Below the pieces are notes generated by a model. The model had not been told where the DNA came from, ran no database searches, and saw only the letters and a program-made list of their open reading frames with translations. Shown one piece after another: positions 46,486 through 55,726 of a stretch of DNA of 64,000 nucleotides; within the stretch, counting starts at the first letter, position 1; each line of letters opens with the position of its first letter. This stretch comes from Schaalia vaccimaxillae DSM 15804 (GTDB taxonomy: Bacteria > Actinomycetota > Actinomycetes > Actinomycetales > Actinomycetaceae): NCBI RefSeq assembly GCF_000420425.1, contig NZ_ATUX01000006.1, positions 1-64,000 on the forward strand, in the 5' to 3' direction. The translations under genes and the position numbers were made by a program.

Positions 46486-47419
46486 ATTGCAACCCAGCTA
46501 CCTCATTGAGCACGAGACGGATAGGTTCAGGCAGGGGATCTGAATGCTCTATCAGCTGATCGAGCTGACGGGCTGTCCTAGGACCAACAATGGCCGCACA
46601 CACTCCAGGAAAGTCTCTAGCCCAAGCAAGGGCGACATCAGTGGGCGTTCGATCTAGGCCATCGGCAGCTCGAACCACTGCCTCGATGATGCCGCGAGAC
46701 TCATCGTTGAGATAGGGCAAAACACTGGAACGCAGGTGCGGCGATGCTGCTCTGGAATCGGGAGGCGTCGAATGACGGTATTTGCCCGTCAACGCGCCAC
46801 AGGCAAGTGGGGAGTGAGCAAGGAATCCCACACCTCGTTTCCGTAGGGAGTCAATCCGACCGCTGCCAGCGCGAGCTGCCAAGAGAGAAAACTCATCCTC
46901 AACCACAGCCATCGGTGAGCGTCCCAACGACGCTCTCGTCACGGCCTCAGCGAGCTCCCAAGTCGGCATACCCGACACTCCCACATAGTAAGCCCGGCCA
47001 GACGAGCGCGCGGTTTCCAGCGCTTCCAACGTTTCGGTCAGAGGAATTTCCGGGTCGTAGGGAGCTAACCAAGCGTCGACATAGTCCGTGCCCAGACGGG
47101 CGAGGGAATCATCCAGAGACTTCAGCATGTCACCGCGTGCACCGGAGGCCACCCAGAAAGAGCCTTCTTGGCGAGCGGCGCCACGCCATACGAGGACCAC
47201 GCGATGTCGACCCAAAGCATTTAGTCCCTGAGCCAGTACATCCGTTGCCATTCCATCGCCGTGGCGAGGAGAAGCTTCCACCAGGTTTCCACCCGCGTCA
47301 ATAAAACGCGACAGCATTTCGATGGCTTCGAGATCATCGGTGTCTCGCCCCCAGGTCAAAGTCCCTAAACCAAGCTCAGAGACCCGTAGTCCAGTCGTTG
47401 CGCATTGTCTGATTCGCAT
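46484..47419 (-). CDS. aldo/keto reductase-fold protein with altered catalytic tetrad
   Basis: A 311-residue TIM-barrel of the AKR superfamily, clear from ELGLGTLTWGRDT, ARLGTDYVDAW and the C-terminal DVALAWARDFPGVCAAIVG. All four usual catalytic residues appear replaced by alignment by eye: the Asp and Tyr region reads NLVEASPRHGDG (Glu, His), the Lys position reads VWRGAAR (Arg), and the His position reads AWLAPYDP (Pro). It may be a pseudoenzyme or have another chemistry. It is divergent from uppP with 88 bases between. Confidence 0.8.
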   Translation of the reverse strand: MRIRQCATTGLRVSELGLGTLTWGRDTDDLEAIEMLSRFIDAGGNLVEASPRHGDGMATDVLAQGLNALGRHRVVLVWRGAARQEGSFWVASGARGDMLKSLDDSLARLGTDYVDAWLAPYDPEIPLTETLEALETARSSGRAYYVGVSGMPTWELAEAVTRASLGRSPMAVVEDEFSLLAARAGSGRIDSLRKRGVGFLAHSPLACGALTGKYRHSTPPDSRAASPHLRSSVLPYLNDESRGIIEAVVRAADGLDRTPTDVALAWARDFPGVCAAIVGPRTARQLDQLIEHSDPLPEPIRLVLNEVAGLQ

Positions 47420-47425
47420 GCTTTA

Positions 47426-47431
47426 AGGGTA
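47426..47431 (-). promoter_or_regulatory. -10 element TACCCT before the AKR-like gene
   Basis: On the minus strand TACCCT ends six bases before the ATG at 47419. The spacing matches the other leaderless candidates in the window; the hexamer itself is a weaker match. Confidence 0.45.
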
Positions 47432-47494
47432 CGTGGTGGGCGTTCCCACACATCGTGTGCCCCGCCGGAGCGCGGCTGAGCGCCCGAAGCCCCG

Positions 47495-47500
47495 TAGAGT
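47495..47500 (+). promoter_or_regulatory. -10 element TAGAGT before uppP
   Basis: TAGAGT ends seven bases before ATG 47508. No strong Shine-Dalgarno site lies between, so a leaderless transcript is likely. Confidence 0.5.
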
Positions 47501-47507
47501 GGAAACC

Positions 47508-48365
47508 ATGAGCTGGCTCGACGCAATTATCCTGGGATTCGTCCAAGGTCTAACCGAATTCCTTCCCATATCTTCTTCGGCCCACCTCCGGATTATTGGT
47601 GAGCTCATTGGCAATTCGGATCCTGGGGCTGCCTTTACAGCGATCACACAGATTGGCACGGAGGCTGCCGTGCTGATCGTCTTTTGGAAAGACATTGTTC
47701 GCATCATCGGACACTGGTTCAGGGCGCTACCGTTTTGGCCTCAAGCCAGCCGCCTGAGCCCAACGGATCCAGACGCACGCATGGGGTGGATGATCATCGT
47801 TGGTTCTATCCCTATCGCAGTCTTGGGCCTGCTCTTGGAAGACTGGATTGACACGACATTTAGAAATCTGTGGATCACAGTGGCAATGCTTGCTTTCTTC
47901 GCCGTCTTGCTGGGCACAGCAGACCGTGTGTGTCCACAAGAAAAGACTTTGAAAGAGTTGTCCTGGAAGGATGCGATCCTGTACGGATTCGCCCAGGCGA
48001 TGGCCCTCATCCCCGGCGTGTCGCGCTCTGGTGGCACCATCACCATGGGACGCGCGCTGGGCTACACGCGAGAAACAGCCGCTAGATATTCCTTTCTGCT
48101 AGCAATGCCTGCGGTTTTCGCATCAGGTTTCTACAAGGTCTACAAGGTGTTCTCGGGAGGAGAACACGTCGATGTAGGCCCCACAGTTGTAGCCACTGTC
48201 ATTGCCTTTGTCGTTGGCTGGGCGTGCATCGTCTGGTTCCTCAAACTGGTTTCGACCAAGTCGTATATGCCGTTTGTCTGGTATCGCATCGTCGTGGCCA
48301 TTGTGGTCGCGGTTCTGCTCATCACGGGCGTTTTGACGGCCACAGGAACGGTGGCAGTGTCGTGA
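47508..48365 (+). CDS. uppP: undecaprenyl-diphosphatase UppP
   Basis: A 285-residue polytopic membrane enzyme that dephosphorylates undecaprenyl diphosphate to recycle the lipid carrier of peptidoglycan synthesis; it also gives bacitracin resistance. The two active-site motifs are [19 protein letters not shown] near the N-terminus and [18 protein letters not shown] in the middle. I chose ATG 47508 because the sequence begins [14 protein letters not shown] as in the family; the longer frame upstream is hydrophilic. Confidence 0.95.
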   Translation: MSWLDAIILGFVQGLTEFLPISSSAHLRIIGELIGNSDPGAAFTAITQIGTEAAVLIVFWKDIVRIIGHWFRALPFWPQASRLSPTDPDARMGWMIIVGSIPIAVLGLLLEDWIDTTFRNLWITVAMLAFFAVLLGTADRVCPQEKTLKELSWKDAILYGFAQAMALIPGVSRSGGTITMGRALGYTRETAARYSFLLAMPAVFASGFYKVYKVFSGGEHVDVGPTVVATVIAFVVGWACIVWFLKLVSTKSYMPFVWYRIVVAIVVAVLLITGVLTATGTVAVS

Positions 48366-49045
48366 GCCAGCTACCAGCAGCCGTCTTGGTGGATCAAGAC
48401 GGAACGGTTGTTGATACCGAACCCGTGTGGGAGCGATGTGAGGGCGAACTCCTGTCATCAATGGGTGGGGTGTTAACCCGCCAGATGCGCACGCAGATGG
48501 TGGGCGGTCCTTTGCGTACAACTGTGGAGGTCATGCTCAGCGCAGCGCCACATCCTCGTCCGGTGGACGAAGTCGAAGCCGAATTAGTTGACGCCGTAGC
48601 CAACTACATCCACGAACACGGAGCACCTTGGATGAAAGAAACTCCGGCGTTCATTTCCCGAGTCAGGAGCATGGGCGTTCCGATTGGCCTGGTGACATCT
48701 GCTTGGGGACGTATTGCCCGCGCTGTGGCGGCACAAGCCCCAAGCGGCGGCTTCGACCTTGTCATTGCTGGAGATGAGGTCGCCCAACCCAAGCCTGCGC
48801 CAGACGCGTACCTGGAGGCAGCGCGGCAGCTTTCGGTCGATATTCGCAACTGCGTTGTCGTTGAGGACTCGCCAACGGGTATTCGCGCCGGCGTAGCCAG
48901 CGGTGCGCATGTCGTTGTCATTCCAGGTGAGATTGCGATTCCTGCAAGTCCCGATTATTCGCGCTTGAGCTCCCTGGAGGAATTAACCGAGGAAGCTCTT
49001 ATACGTCTGACAGCGGGCGAAATCATTGACACCTGTGCCAATTAG
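48362..49045 (+). CDS. HAD-superfamily phosphatase / beta-phosphoglucomutase-like
   Basis: A 227-residue HAD hydrolase with nucleophile [17 protein letters not shown], a helical cap, the Ser/Thr motif [16 protein letters not shown] lysine motif and [19 protein letters not shown] 48362 overlaps the uppP stop (GTGA), so translation is coupled. The cap type is closest to phosphoglucomutase/sugar-phosphate phosphatases. A link to the lipid carrier cycle is possible only from position. Confidence 0.87.
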   Translation: MSQLPAAVLVDQDGTVVDTEPVWERCEGELLSSMGGVLTRQMRTQMVGGPLRTTVEVMLSAAPHPRPVDEVEAELVDAVANYIHEHGAPWMKETPAFISRVRSMGVPIGLVTSAWGRIARAVAAQAPSGGFDLVIAGDEVAQPKPAPDAYLEAARQLSVDIRNCVVVEDSPTGIRAGVASGAHVVVIPGEIAIPASPDYSRLSSLEELTEEALIRLTAGEIIDTCAN

Positions 49046-49051
49046 CTGACG

Positions 49052-49909
49052 CTAAGCGACCCGTGTTTGTAGGAGCCACTGGATCCGTTCCTGGTCAAGT
49101 TCGGGAGTTGTCCCACCGAAAAGCGGACACATCGAACGGACCCCGCACCAGTTGCACAAAGGATTTTTACGCGGGGCGAACTCACCTTTGACAGCGTCGG
49201 CCTCAATGCGTGACCACAACTGACTCAGCTGAACTCTGAACGCCTCAATATCTGCTGCCTGCGGATCTAAGGTCAGCACTTGTCCGGCCTTGAGATAGAT
49301 CAACTGTGTACGAGCTGGGAGACGATCAACTAACTGCAAGAGCAATGCGTAAAAACGCATCTGGAAAAGAGCTTCTTCTTGAAAACGAGGTGACGGAGCT
49401 TTTCCGGTTTTATAGTCGACCACGCGCAGGGCCCCATTGGGCGCACAGTCGACGCGATCAATGAAGCCGCGCAACCTGATTCCCTCATTTGTTACCGCAT
49501 CAATGAGTTGCTCCCTGCTGTGCGGCTCAAGACGCTTCGGATCTTCGATAGCAAAATATTGGCTCAAAATGGTCCTCATTTGCGATTCCCATTGAGATTG
49601 GTCCTCTTGATCGACAAAGAGTTCAAGCACTTGTGGATCTTTTGACTTCAGCGCTGCCCATTGCTGGCTTAAAAGATCCTGCGCATGGGCATCGATCCGC
49701 TCAGGGGCGGGTGCGTCGAAAAGATGTTCGAGCACCGCATGGATGAGAGTTCCCATAGTTGTTGCTTTTGTTGCAGGTTCTCTGATCCGATCAACAACGT
49801 GGAGCCTGTATTGCAAAGGACAACGCTCATATTCCTTCGCTCGACTTGCAGATAGCGCCGAGGAGCGCGAAACGTGGCTGCCTTCGCGTAGAACTTGCTG
49901 GTCATTCAT
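49052..49909 (-). CDS. RecB-family PD-(D/E)XK nuclease
   Basis: A 285-residue RecB-like exonuclease. The C-terminal nuclease motif is RVVDYKTGK (Asp...Lys). The C-terminus has NPLCNWCGVRSMCPLF, a three-cysteine cluster that, with an N-terminal cysteine (YERCPLQYRL), fits an Fe-S staple as in AddB/Cas4-like nucleases. The suf operon could supply the cluster. In mycobacteria a homologous gene (Rv2119) also lies beside trmI, supporting the call. Confidence 0.87.
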   Translation of the reverse strand: MNDQQVLREGSHVSRSSALSASRAKEYERCPLQYRLHVVDRIREPATKATTMGTLIHAVLEHLFDAPAPERIDAHAQDLLSQQWAALKSKDPQVLELFVDQEDQSQWESQMRTILSQYFAIEDPKRLEPHSREQLIDAVTNEGIRLRGFIDRVDCAPNGALRVVDYKTGKAPSPRFQEEALFQMRFYALLLQLVDRLPARTQLIYLKAGQVLTLDPQAADIEAFRVQLSQLWSRIEADAVKGEFAPRKNPLCNWCGVRSMCPLFGGTTPELDQERIQWLLQTRVA

Positions 49910-49989
49910 AGGAACACCGTATCTGGGCTCTCAGGCGTTTGCGGACTCACATGGGAGCTGTGGACTGTCCACGATAGAATCGAAGCGAT

Positions 49990-51039
49990 ATGAGTGAAGA
50001 GATGACGACAAATACCGACGTTGCAATCGGACAGCAGAACAGGCGAGGTCCTCTCAGGGTCGGGGACCGAGTTCAAGTTCGCGATCCGAAAGGTCGGTTC
50101 CACCAGGTGATCCTCGTCGAAGGTGGGCGCTTCCAGTCAAACCGCGGAGGCTTCAGTCACGATGAGCTCATCGGACGCCCTGACGGGCAGGTTATTACCA
50201 CCGATGAAGGCCGCCAATTCCAAATTATGCGCCCCCTTCAAGTTGACTATGTCATGGCAATGCCTCGTGGTGCGGCTGTCGTGTACCCAAAGGATGCGGG
50301 AGTAATCATCCACATGGGTGATATCTTCCCCGGTGCCACAGTTGTCGAAGCCGGTGCTGGTTCTGGTGCGCTATCCCTGGCTCTGCTCAACGCGGTTGGT
50401 CCGCAAGGCAAACTCATCTCAGTGGAACGACGCGAGGATTTCGCCCAGATCGCCAAAGCCAATGTTGACCTGTGGTTCGGAACCGAACATCCTGCGTGGG
50501 ATCTTCAAGTCGGCGACGTGGAAACGGTACTCAACTCCCTAGAGGCTTCCAGCGTCGACCGAGTTGTGCTGGATATGCTGGCACCCTGGGAGAATCTTCA
50601 AGCAGTTTCGCGCGCGCTGATCCCCGGAGGCGTCCTCGTCTGTTACGTAGCCACCGTCACCCAAATGTCGCGCCTCGTCGAAGACCTGCGAGCCACCGGA
50701 CAATACACCGATCCGATTGCATGGGAAGATATGCGACGTGAATGGCACCTTGATGGGCTCGCCGTTCGTCCCCAGCATCGCATGGTTGCCCACACGGGAT
50801 TCCTTCTAATCACCCGTCGACTTGCTCCCGGGGTCGATCCGCAGGAGCGTTCGACTCGCCCGGCAAAAGCTGCCGAGGGCCTTCAAGGCCAGTGGAACGG
50901 CGTTCAAGACTGGAGTGAAGAATCCGTTGGCGTCAGAGTTTCCTCTCCCAAGAAAGTCCGCAAGGTCCTGCGAGACACGACGAATCAGGCTGACACGTGG
51001 GTCGAGGATCGTCGACAAGGACAGTCAGATGACCAGTGA
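49990..51039 (+). CDS. trmI: tRNA (adenine-58-N1)-methyltransferase TrmI
   Basis: A 349-residue tRNA m1A58 methyltransferase. It has an N-terminal beta domain (GDRVQVRDPKGRFHQVIL), SAM motif TVVEAGAGSGALSLALL and the catalytic LDMLAPWENL motif. The homologue is Rv2118c, also next to the pupylation genes. A possible -10, TAGAAT (49975-49980), lies nine bases before the ATG. The C-terminal ~60 residues are polar and the stop overlaps the ARC start. Confidence 0.94.
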   Translation: MSEEMTTNTDVAIGQQNRRGPLRVGDRVQVRDPKGRFHQVILVEGGRFQSNRGGFSHDELIGRPDGQVITTDEGRQFQIMRPLQVDYVMAMPRGAAVVYPKDAGVIIHMGDIFPGATVVEAGAGSGALSLALLNAVGPQGKLISVERREDFAQIAKANVDLWFGTEHPAWDLQVGDVETVLNSLEASSVDRVVLDMLAPWENLQAVSRALIPGGVLVCYVATVTQMSRLVEDLRATGQYTDPIAWEDMRREWHLDGLAVRPQHRMVAHTGFLLITRRLAPGVDPQERSTRPAKAAEGLQGQWNGVQDWSEESVGVRVSSPKKVRKVLRDTTNQADTWVEDRRQGQSDDQ

Positions 51040-52585
51040 TTTTTCCGCTCATCAAGTCGATGAGATGCAGCGCCTGATTGTCTCTCTCGAAGGTAAGAAC
51101 GAACGACTTTCCCAGGCACTCACGCAAGTGCGGGGCCAACTCATACAAATGCAGGCCCAGCTCCAGGAAGTTAATCGTCCTCCGCAGACTCTGGCTCTCT
51201 TTGTTTGCGCCGATATTGCCTCACGTCAAATCGAAGCGATTGTTAACGGGCGACATATGCGTTTGGCCGTAGCGCCCGCTCTAGACCTCGCATCCTTGTC
51301 CTACGGACAGTGGGTCAGGGTTGATGACAAGATGATCGCGGTTGCCGCCGACGTCTTCCCTCGTACCGGCCAAATGGCGTCAATCCTTGAAATGGTTGGC
51401 GACGACCGCGTTCTCGTGGCGGCTGATGGCGGACAAGAACACCTCCTGATATTGGCCGGTCCTCTGCGGCACGGGAACCTGCGACCCGGAGATTCTCTGG
51501 CGGTTGATTTGCGATCCGGCATCGCTTTCGAACGCATTATCCGCTCTGATGTCGAACAGTTGCTCACGCCAGAAATCCCTGAAACCACCTATGGTGACAT
51601 TGGCGGCCTCGGCGAGCAGATTCAACAAGTGCGCGACGCTATTGAACTTCCTTTCCGCCACCCGCAGATGTATCGAAATTACGGTTTGCGGCCCCCCAAA
51701 GGCATTCTTCTGTATGGGCCGCCTGGTTCTGGCAAGACGCTCATTGCCAAGGCCGTCGCCAACTCACTCTCAAAGCAGGGGAGCGGCAAACAGACATACT
51801 TCCTGTCGATTAAGGGCCCCGAACTGCTCAATAAGTTCGTCGGTGAAACTGAACGTCAGATCCGAGCAATCTTTGCTCGCGCCAGATCCCTTGCCGCAGG
51901 AGATGTTCCAGTCGTCATCTTCTTTGACGAGATGGAGGCTCTGTTTAGAACCCGAGGGACAGGCGTGTCCAGCGACGTCGAAACCATGATCGTTCCCCAG
52001 CTCTTGGCCGAAATGGATGGCGTCGAATCTTTGGATAATGTCGTCATTATTGGAGCATCAAACCGTGCTGACATGATCGATCCTGCAGTTCTACGGCCGG
52101 GGCGCCTCGATGTTCGCATTCGAGTTGAACGACCAGATAGGCAAGGAGCTAGCGAAATCTTCTCGAAGTACCTCACGCGAAACATTCCACTGCACCAAGA
52201 CGAGGTCGACGCCGCAGGCTCGAGCCAAAATGCTGTTGATGCAATGATCGAATCTGCAGTAGATCGCCTCTTTGTCGAGGACGAGACAACCGCACTTTTT
52301 GATGCAACTTTGTCCTCTGGTCGAATCAAACGCATTCATCTGCACGACATTGTTTCGGGAGCGATGATCGCTGGCATCGTTGAACGAGCAAAGAAGCATG
52401 CGATTAAAGAATCTCTCGATGGCGTTGACCGAGGAATGTCAATGCATCACCTGCTCATGGGTGTCTCTGAAGAAATGAATGAGTCTGTGGAGTTGGCTGC
52501 GACCTCATCCCTGGAAGATTGGTCGCGCACCATCGGCCTACGCGAGGAGATTGTCAGCATTTCGCCTCTGGGAGCCCATGCATGA
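51029..52585 (+). CDS. arc: ARC (Mpa-type) AAA ATPase without the proteasome-docking tail
   Basis: A 518-residue ring ATPase of the pupylation system. It has an N-terminal coiled coil (residues ~8-45) that binds Pup, an OB region, and an AAA domain with Walker A YGPPGSGKTLIAKAVA (~230) and Walker B VIFFDEMEALFRTRG (~296). The protein ends ISPLGAHA. Mycobacterial Mpa ends GQYL, which opens the 20S core gate, so that motif is absent here. I chose ATG 51029 (MTSDFSAHQVDEM), 11 bases inside trmI; the longer frame is out of family. It overlaps dop. Confidence 0.94.
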   Translation: MTSDFSAHQVDEMQRLIVSLEGKNERLSQALTQVRGQLIQMQAQLQEVNRPPQTLALFVCADIASRQIEAIVNGRHMRLAVAPALDLASLSYGQWVRVDDKMIAVAADVFPRTGQMASILEMVGDDRVLVAADGGQEHLLILAGPLRHGNLRPGDSLAVDLRSGIAFERIIRSDVEQLLTPEIPETTYGDIGGLGEQIQQVRDAIELPFRHPQMYRNYGLRPPKGILLYGPPGSGKTLIAKAVANSLSKQGSGKQTYFLSIKGPELLNKFVGETERQIRAIFARARSLAAGDVPVVIFFDEMEALFRTRGTGVSSDVETMIVPQLLAEMDGVESLDNVVIIGASNRADMIDPAVLRPGRLDVRIRVERPDRQGASEIFSKYLTRNIPLHQDEVDAAGSSQNAVDAMIESAVDRLFVEDETTALFDATLSSGRIKRIHLHDIVSGAMIAGIVERAKKHAIKESLDGVDRGMSMHHLLMGVSEEMNESVELAATSSLEDWSRTIGLREEIVSISPLGAHA

Positions 52586-54117
52586 CAACCCAACGCATTA
52601 TTGCCACCGAAACCGAATACGGTGTGTATCGCCCCGGCGATCCCTGGGCCAATCCCGTGGCTCTATCAAGCCAGGTCGTGCGTGCCTACGCCGAGCTGTC
52701 TCGAAATGGAACAGCCACCGAAGGTTTAGGACCTGTGCGCTGGGACTACACGGCTGAAGACCCTCTCAACGACCTCCGCGGGATGCGGATGTCGCGCGCA
52801 GCAGCAGATCCGTCCCTACTCACTGATGACCCCTACCACCTTGCTCCTTCAGGGGGAACTGAAAGGGTCGCACGTCCCACCCCGGAAGAGTTGGCTCTGC
52901 CTGCTGCGACAACAGCGGTACTGACCAACGGAGCCAGGCTCTACGTCGATCATGCCCACCCCGAATACTCTGCTCCCGAAACCTTGGGGGCAATGGATGC
53001 CGTCCTTTGGGATCGTGCCGGTGAAGTCATTGCCGACCGAATGATGCGCGCTGCCGCCGATGCCGGGGACGGGCAGATCGTCCTCGTCAAGAACAACACG
53101 GATGGCAAAGGTGCTGCTTATGGCACCCACGAGAACTACCAGATGCGCCGCGACGTTGATCTTGATCATGTCGTACGGGGTTTGACTCCATTCATGGTTT
53201 CGCGGCCCGTGACCTGCGGGGCTGGCAGAGTCGGCATCGGGCAAAAGAGTCAAGTTCCTGGCTTCCAGCTCTCCCAGCGTGCTGACTTCGTGGAAAATGA
53301 AGTTGGGTTGGAAACGACCTTCAACCGGCCCATTATCAACACCCGCGATGAGCCCCATGCTGACCCCTCGCGTTTTCGTAGGCTTCACATCATCGGCGGT
53401 GACGGCAATATGTTCGACTGCTCAGCACTCTTGCGCTTTGGCACCACGTCGCTTGTCATTTGGGCTATTGAGCAGGGCATTGGGCTTGAATGGGAATCGC
53501 TCGCCCTTGACGATGCTGTCCAAGAAACATGGAACTTCTCCCACGACCCGCATTTGAATTACCGAGCCACAACCGCGGGCGGTCGTTCATACAATGCGGC
53601 CGAACTGCAGCAGGTCTACCTCGACCTGGTCGTCGCAACTTTTGACCGCACTGGAATTGAGCCGAGTGAGGAAGACCGTAGAGTCCTTGATCTGTGGCAA
53701 TCCGTGTTGGAGCGCATGCGCAATGATCTTTTCTCCGTGGCAACCCAGGTTGAATGGGTGGGCAAGTATCAGCTTGTTAAACGGCAAAAGGAACGTGCAC
53801 AGCTGGACTGGAGTGATCCGCGTCTGGCAGCGATTGACTTGCAGTGGGCGGATCTGCGCCCCGACAAGGGACTCGCCTTTAAGTTGGGTCGCGCAGGACT
53901 CATTGAGAGGCTCTTTAACGATGAGGAAGTGCAAAGAGCCGCAGATTGTGCTCCAACAAACACACGCGCCTCTATCAGAGGTCATGCGGTTGCCAACGAC
54001 CCAGGATTGGTGAAAGCCTCGTGGACGTCTCTTGTGCATGACCCAGGGCAGGGGGATCTCGTTCGTGTTCCTCTGCCTGACGCACGACAGCTCCACACGC
54101 CATCATTACAGGATTAA
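52582..54117 (+). CDS. dop: depupylase / Pup deamidase Dop
   Basis: A 511-residue protein of the carboxylate-amine ligase fold. It begins TQRIIATETEYGVYRPGD, the nucleotide-site motif, and has HPEYSAPETLG, NNTDGKGAAYGTHENY and NTRDEPHAD. Dop deamidates Pup ending in GGQ to GGE and removes Pup from substrates. ATG 52582 overlaps the ARC stop (ATGA). It is about the length of mycobacterial Dop (505). Confidence 0.96.
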   Translation: MTTQRIIATETEYGVYRPGDPWANPVALSSQVVRAYAELSRNGTATEGLGPVRWDYTAEDPLNDLRGMRMSRAAADPSLLTDDPYHLAPSGGTERVARPTPEELALPAATTAVLTNGARLYVDHAHPEYSAPETLGAMDAVLWDRAGEVIADRMMRAAADAGDGQIVLVKNNTDGKGAAYGTHENYQMRRDVDLDHVVRGLTPFMVSRPVTCGAGRVGIGQKSQVPGFQLSQRADFVENEVGLETTFNRPIINTRDEPHADPSRFRRLHIIGGDGNMFDCSALLRFGTTSLVIWAIEQGIGLEWESLALDDAVQETWNFSHDPHLNYRATTAGGRSYNAAELQQVYLDLVVATFDRTGIEPSEEDRRVLDLWQSVLERMRNDLFSVATQVEWVGKYQLVKRQKERAQLDWSDPRLAAIDLQWADLRPDKGLAFKLGRAGLIERLFNDEEVQRAADCAPTNTRASIRGHAVANDPGLVKASWTSLVHDPGQGDLVRVPLPDARQLHTPSLQD

Positions 54118-54153
54118 TGGGCGCTTCAGCGCCGCAGATCAGGAGAAAAATCA

Positions 54154-54336
54154 ATGTCTCTCAACCAACTTTTTGCTGGATCTGGCTCCGATGACCATTC
54201 GGACGAGGACGGAGCCGCCGGCCAGGTTCAAGCGCAGACCAACTCCATTGACGACCTTTTAGACGAAATCGACACCGTGCTCGAGACTAACGCGCAGGCT
54301 TTCGTCCAGGGCTTTGTTCAGAAGGGTGGCCAGTGA
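54154..54336 (+). CDS. pup: prokaryotic ubiquitin-like protein Pup
   Basis: A 60-residue disordered protein modifier, ending VQGFVQKGGQ. The C-terminal Gln must be deamidated by Dop before PafA can attach it to lysines. The ARC-binding helical stretch is IDDLLDEIDTVLETN. The reading frame has AGGAG upstream of its ATG. It sits directly between dop and pafA; no prcB or prcA follows. Confidence 0.96.
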   Translation: MSLNQLFAGSGSDDHSDEDGAAGQVQAQTNSIDDLLDEIDTVLETNAQAFVQGFVQKGGQ

Positions 54337-54337
54337 G

Positions 54338-55726
54338 GTGAGGCGCAGAGTCGTCGGAATCGAGACGGAGTATGGGCTGACAGCCGCCACAACGACAGGG
54401 CAGCCGTCCAGCATGGATGCCGATCATGCGGCGCGCCTCCTCTTCGAGCCTCTGCTACACCGAGGACGCTCCTCCAATCTCTTCCTACGCAATGGTGGAA
54501 GGCTCTATCTCGACGTCGGCTCACATCCGGAGTACGCGACCGCCGAATGCGATCAACTCATAGATGTGCTCGCTCAAGACCGAGCGGGCTCTCAGATGCT
54601 TGCCCAGCTCGCCCAGCAAGCTGACGCGGCACTCGATGATCTCGGTGCCAGCGAAAGGCTTCATCTTTTCCGCAACAACGTGGACTCACAGGCAAACTCT
54701 TATGGCTGCCACGAAAACTATTTGCTCCACCGACGTAGAGACTTCCGGCAGGTCGCAGACGCTCTCGTTTCCTTCTTCATTACACGCCAGATTGTGGTGG
54801 GTAACGGATGGCTTAAGCCGACGCCGTCGGGAGTCCGGTTGACGTTTTCGCAGCGTAGCGAGCAAATGTGGGATGCAGTGTCTGCTGCAACCACGCGATC
54901 ACGTCCAATTATCAATACCCGCGACGAACCTTTAGCTGATTCCGGTTCATACCGGCGTATGCACGTCATTGTGGGAGATACGAATGTCGCCGAGCCCACA
55001 ACTGCCCTCAAAGTTGGTATGACCCAGATGCTGCTGGAAGCCATAGAGGATGGGCTACATATTGAAGATCTTTCCTTAGCGGACCCCATGCGAGCGATCC
55101 GTGAAATCAATTCCGATCTGACGGGCACAACGTCTGTAGATTTGGCGGATGGACGTTCTATGACTCCCGTTGGAATCCAACGTGAGATCCGCGGACGCAT
55201 CCTGGAGGCAGTTGACGAGTCCAGCCTAGATCCGATCCATGCATACGTTGCCGACCTGTGGGACAGGGGACTGGATGCTATCGAGTCGGGGGACTGGTCG
55301 GGCGTTGATACTGAACTTGATATTGCTATTAAACGTAAATTGCTGACCTCTTATGCCAGTCGGCAGTCGGCGTCTTTTGACGATGCACGGGTTGCTAGGT
55401 TGGAGCTTTCCTACCATGACATCACTTCCGCGGGCCTGCTTGAACGTATGGAAAGTGCAGGCCTGGTGAGGAGATTGACAACGCGTGCGCAAGTTCGCGA
55501 AGCCTTAACGGTGCCTCCGCGAACCACCCGGGCACACCTGCGTGGCCGCATTATTGCTGCTGCGGAGGACACGCGAACGGATCTCACTGCTGACTGGGTG
55601 CATGTGCGAGTGGACGACCATTCGGCAGCTCCATTGTCTTTACAGGATCCACTGGCCAACGAAGACCCTCGTGTCGATGCCCTCATTGAATCGATGACGC
55701 GTCTCCAAGGCGATTTACCCGCATGA
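54338..55726 (+). CDS. pafA: Pup ligase PafA
   Basis: A 462-residue Pup-protein ligase that joins the C-terminal Glu of Pup to lysines with ATP. It shares RVVGIETEYGL with Dop and has HPEYATAECDQL, NNVDSQANSYGCHENY and INTRDEPLADSG. I chose GTG 54338, two bases past the pup stop, because it gives the family N-terminus (RRRVVGIETEYG); an ATG at 54314 inside pup is less likely. It overlaps the FKBP gene. Confidence 0.95.
   Translation: MRRRVVGIETEYGLTAATTTGQPSSMDADHAARLLFEPLLHRGRSSNLFLRNGGRLYLDVGSHPEYATAECDQLIDVLAQDRAGSQMLAQLAQQADAALDDLGASERLHLFRNNVDSQANSYGCHENYLLHRRRDFRQVADALVSFFITRQIVVGNGWLKPTPSGVRLTFSQRSEQMWDAVSAATTRSRPIINTRDEPLADSGSYRRMHVIVGDTNVAEPTTALKVGMTQMLLEAIEDGLHIEDLSLADPMRAIREINSDLTGTTSVDLADGRSMTPVGIQREIRGRILEAVDESSLDPIHAYVADLWDRGLDAIESGDWSGVDTELDIAIKRKLLTSYASRQSASFDDARVARLELSYHDITSAGLLERMESAGLVRRLTTRAQVREALTVPPRTTRAHLRGRIIAAAEDTRTDLTADWVHVRVDDHSAAPLSLQDPLANEDPRVDALIESMTRLQGDLPA

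Noticed and set aside
54314-54337. pafA start at ATG 54314
   Set aside because: It would overlap the last codons of pup and add residues not found in the family. GTG 54338 gives the usual N-terminus.
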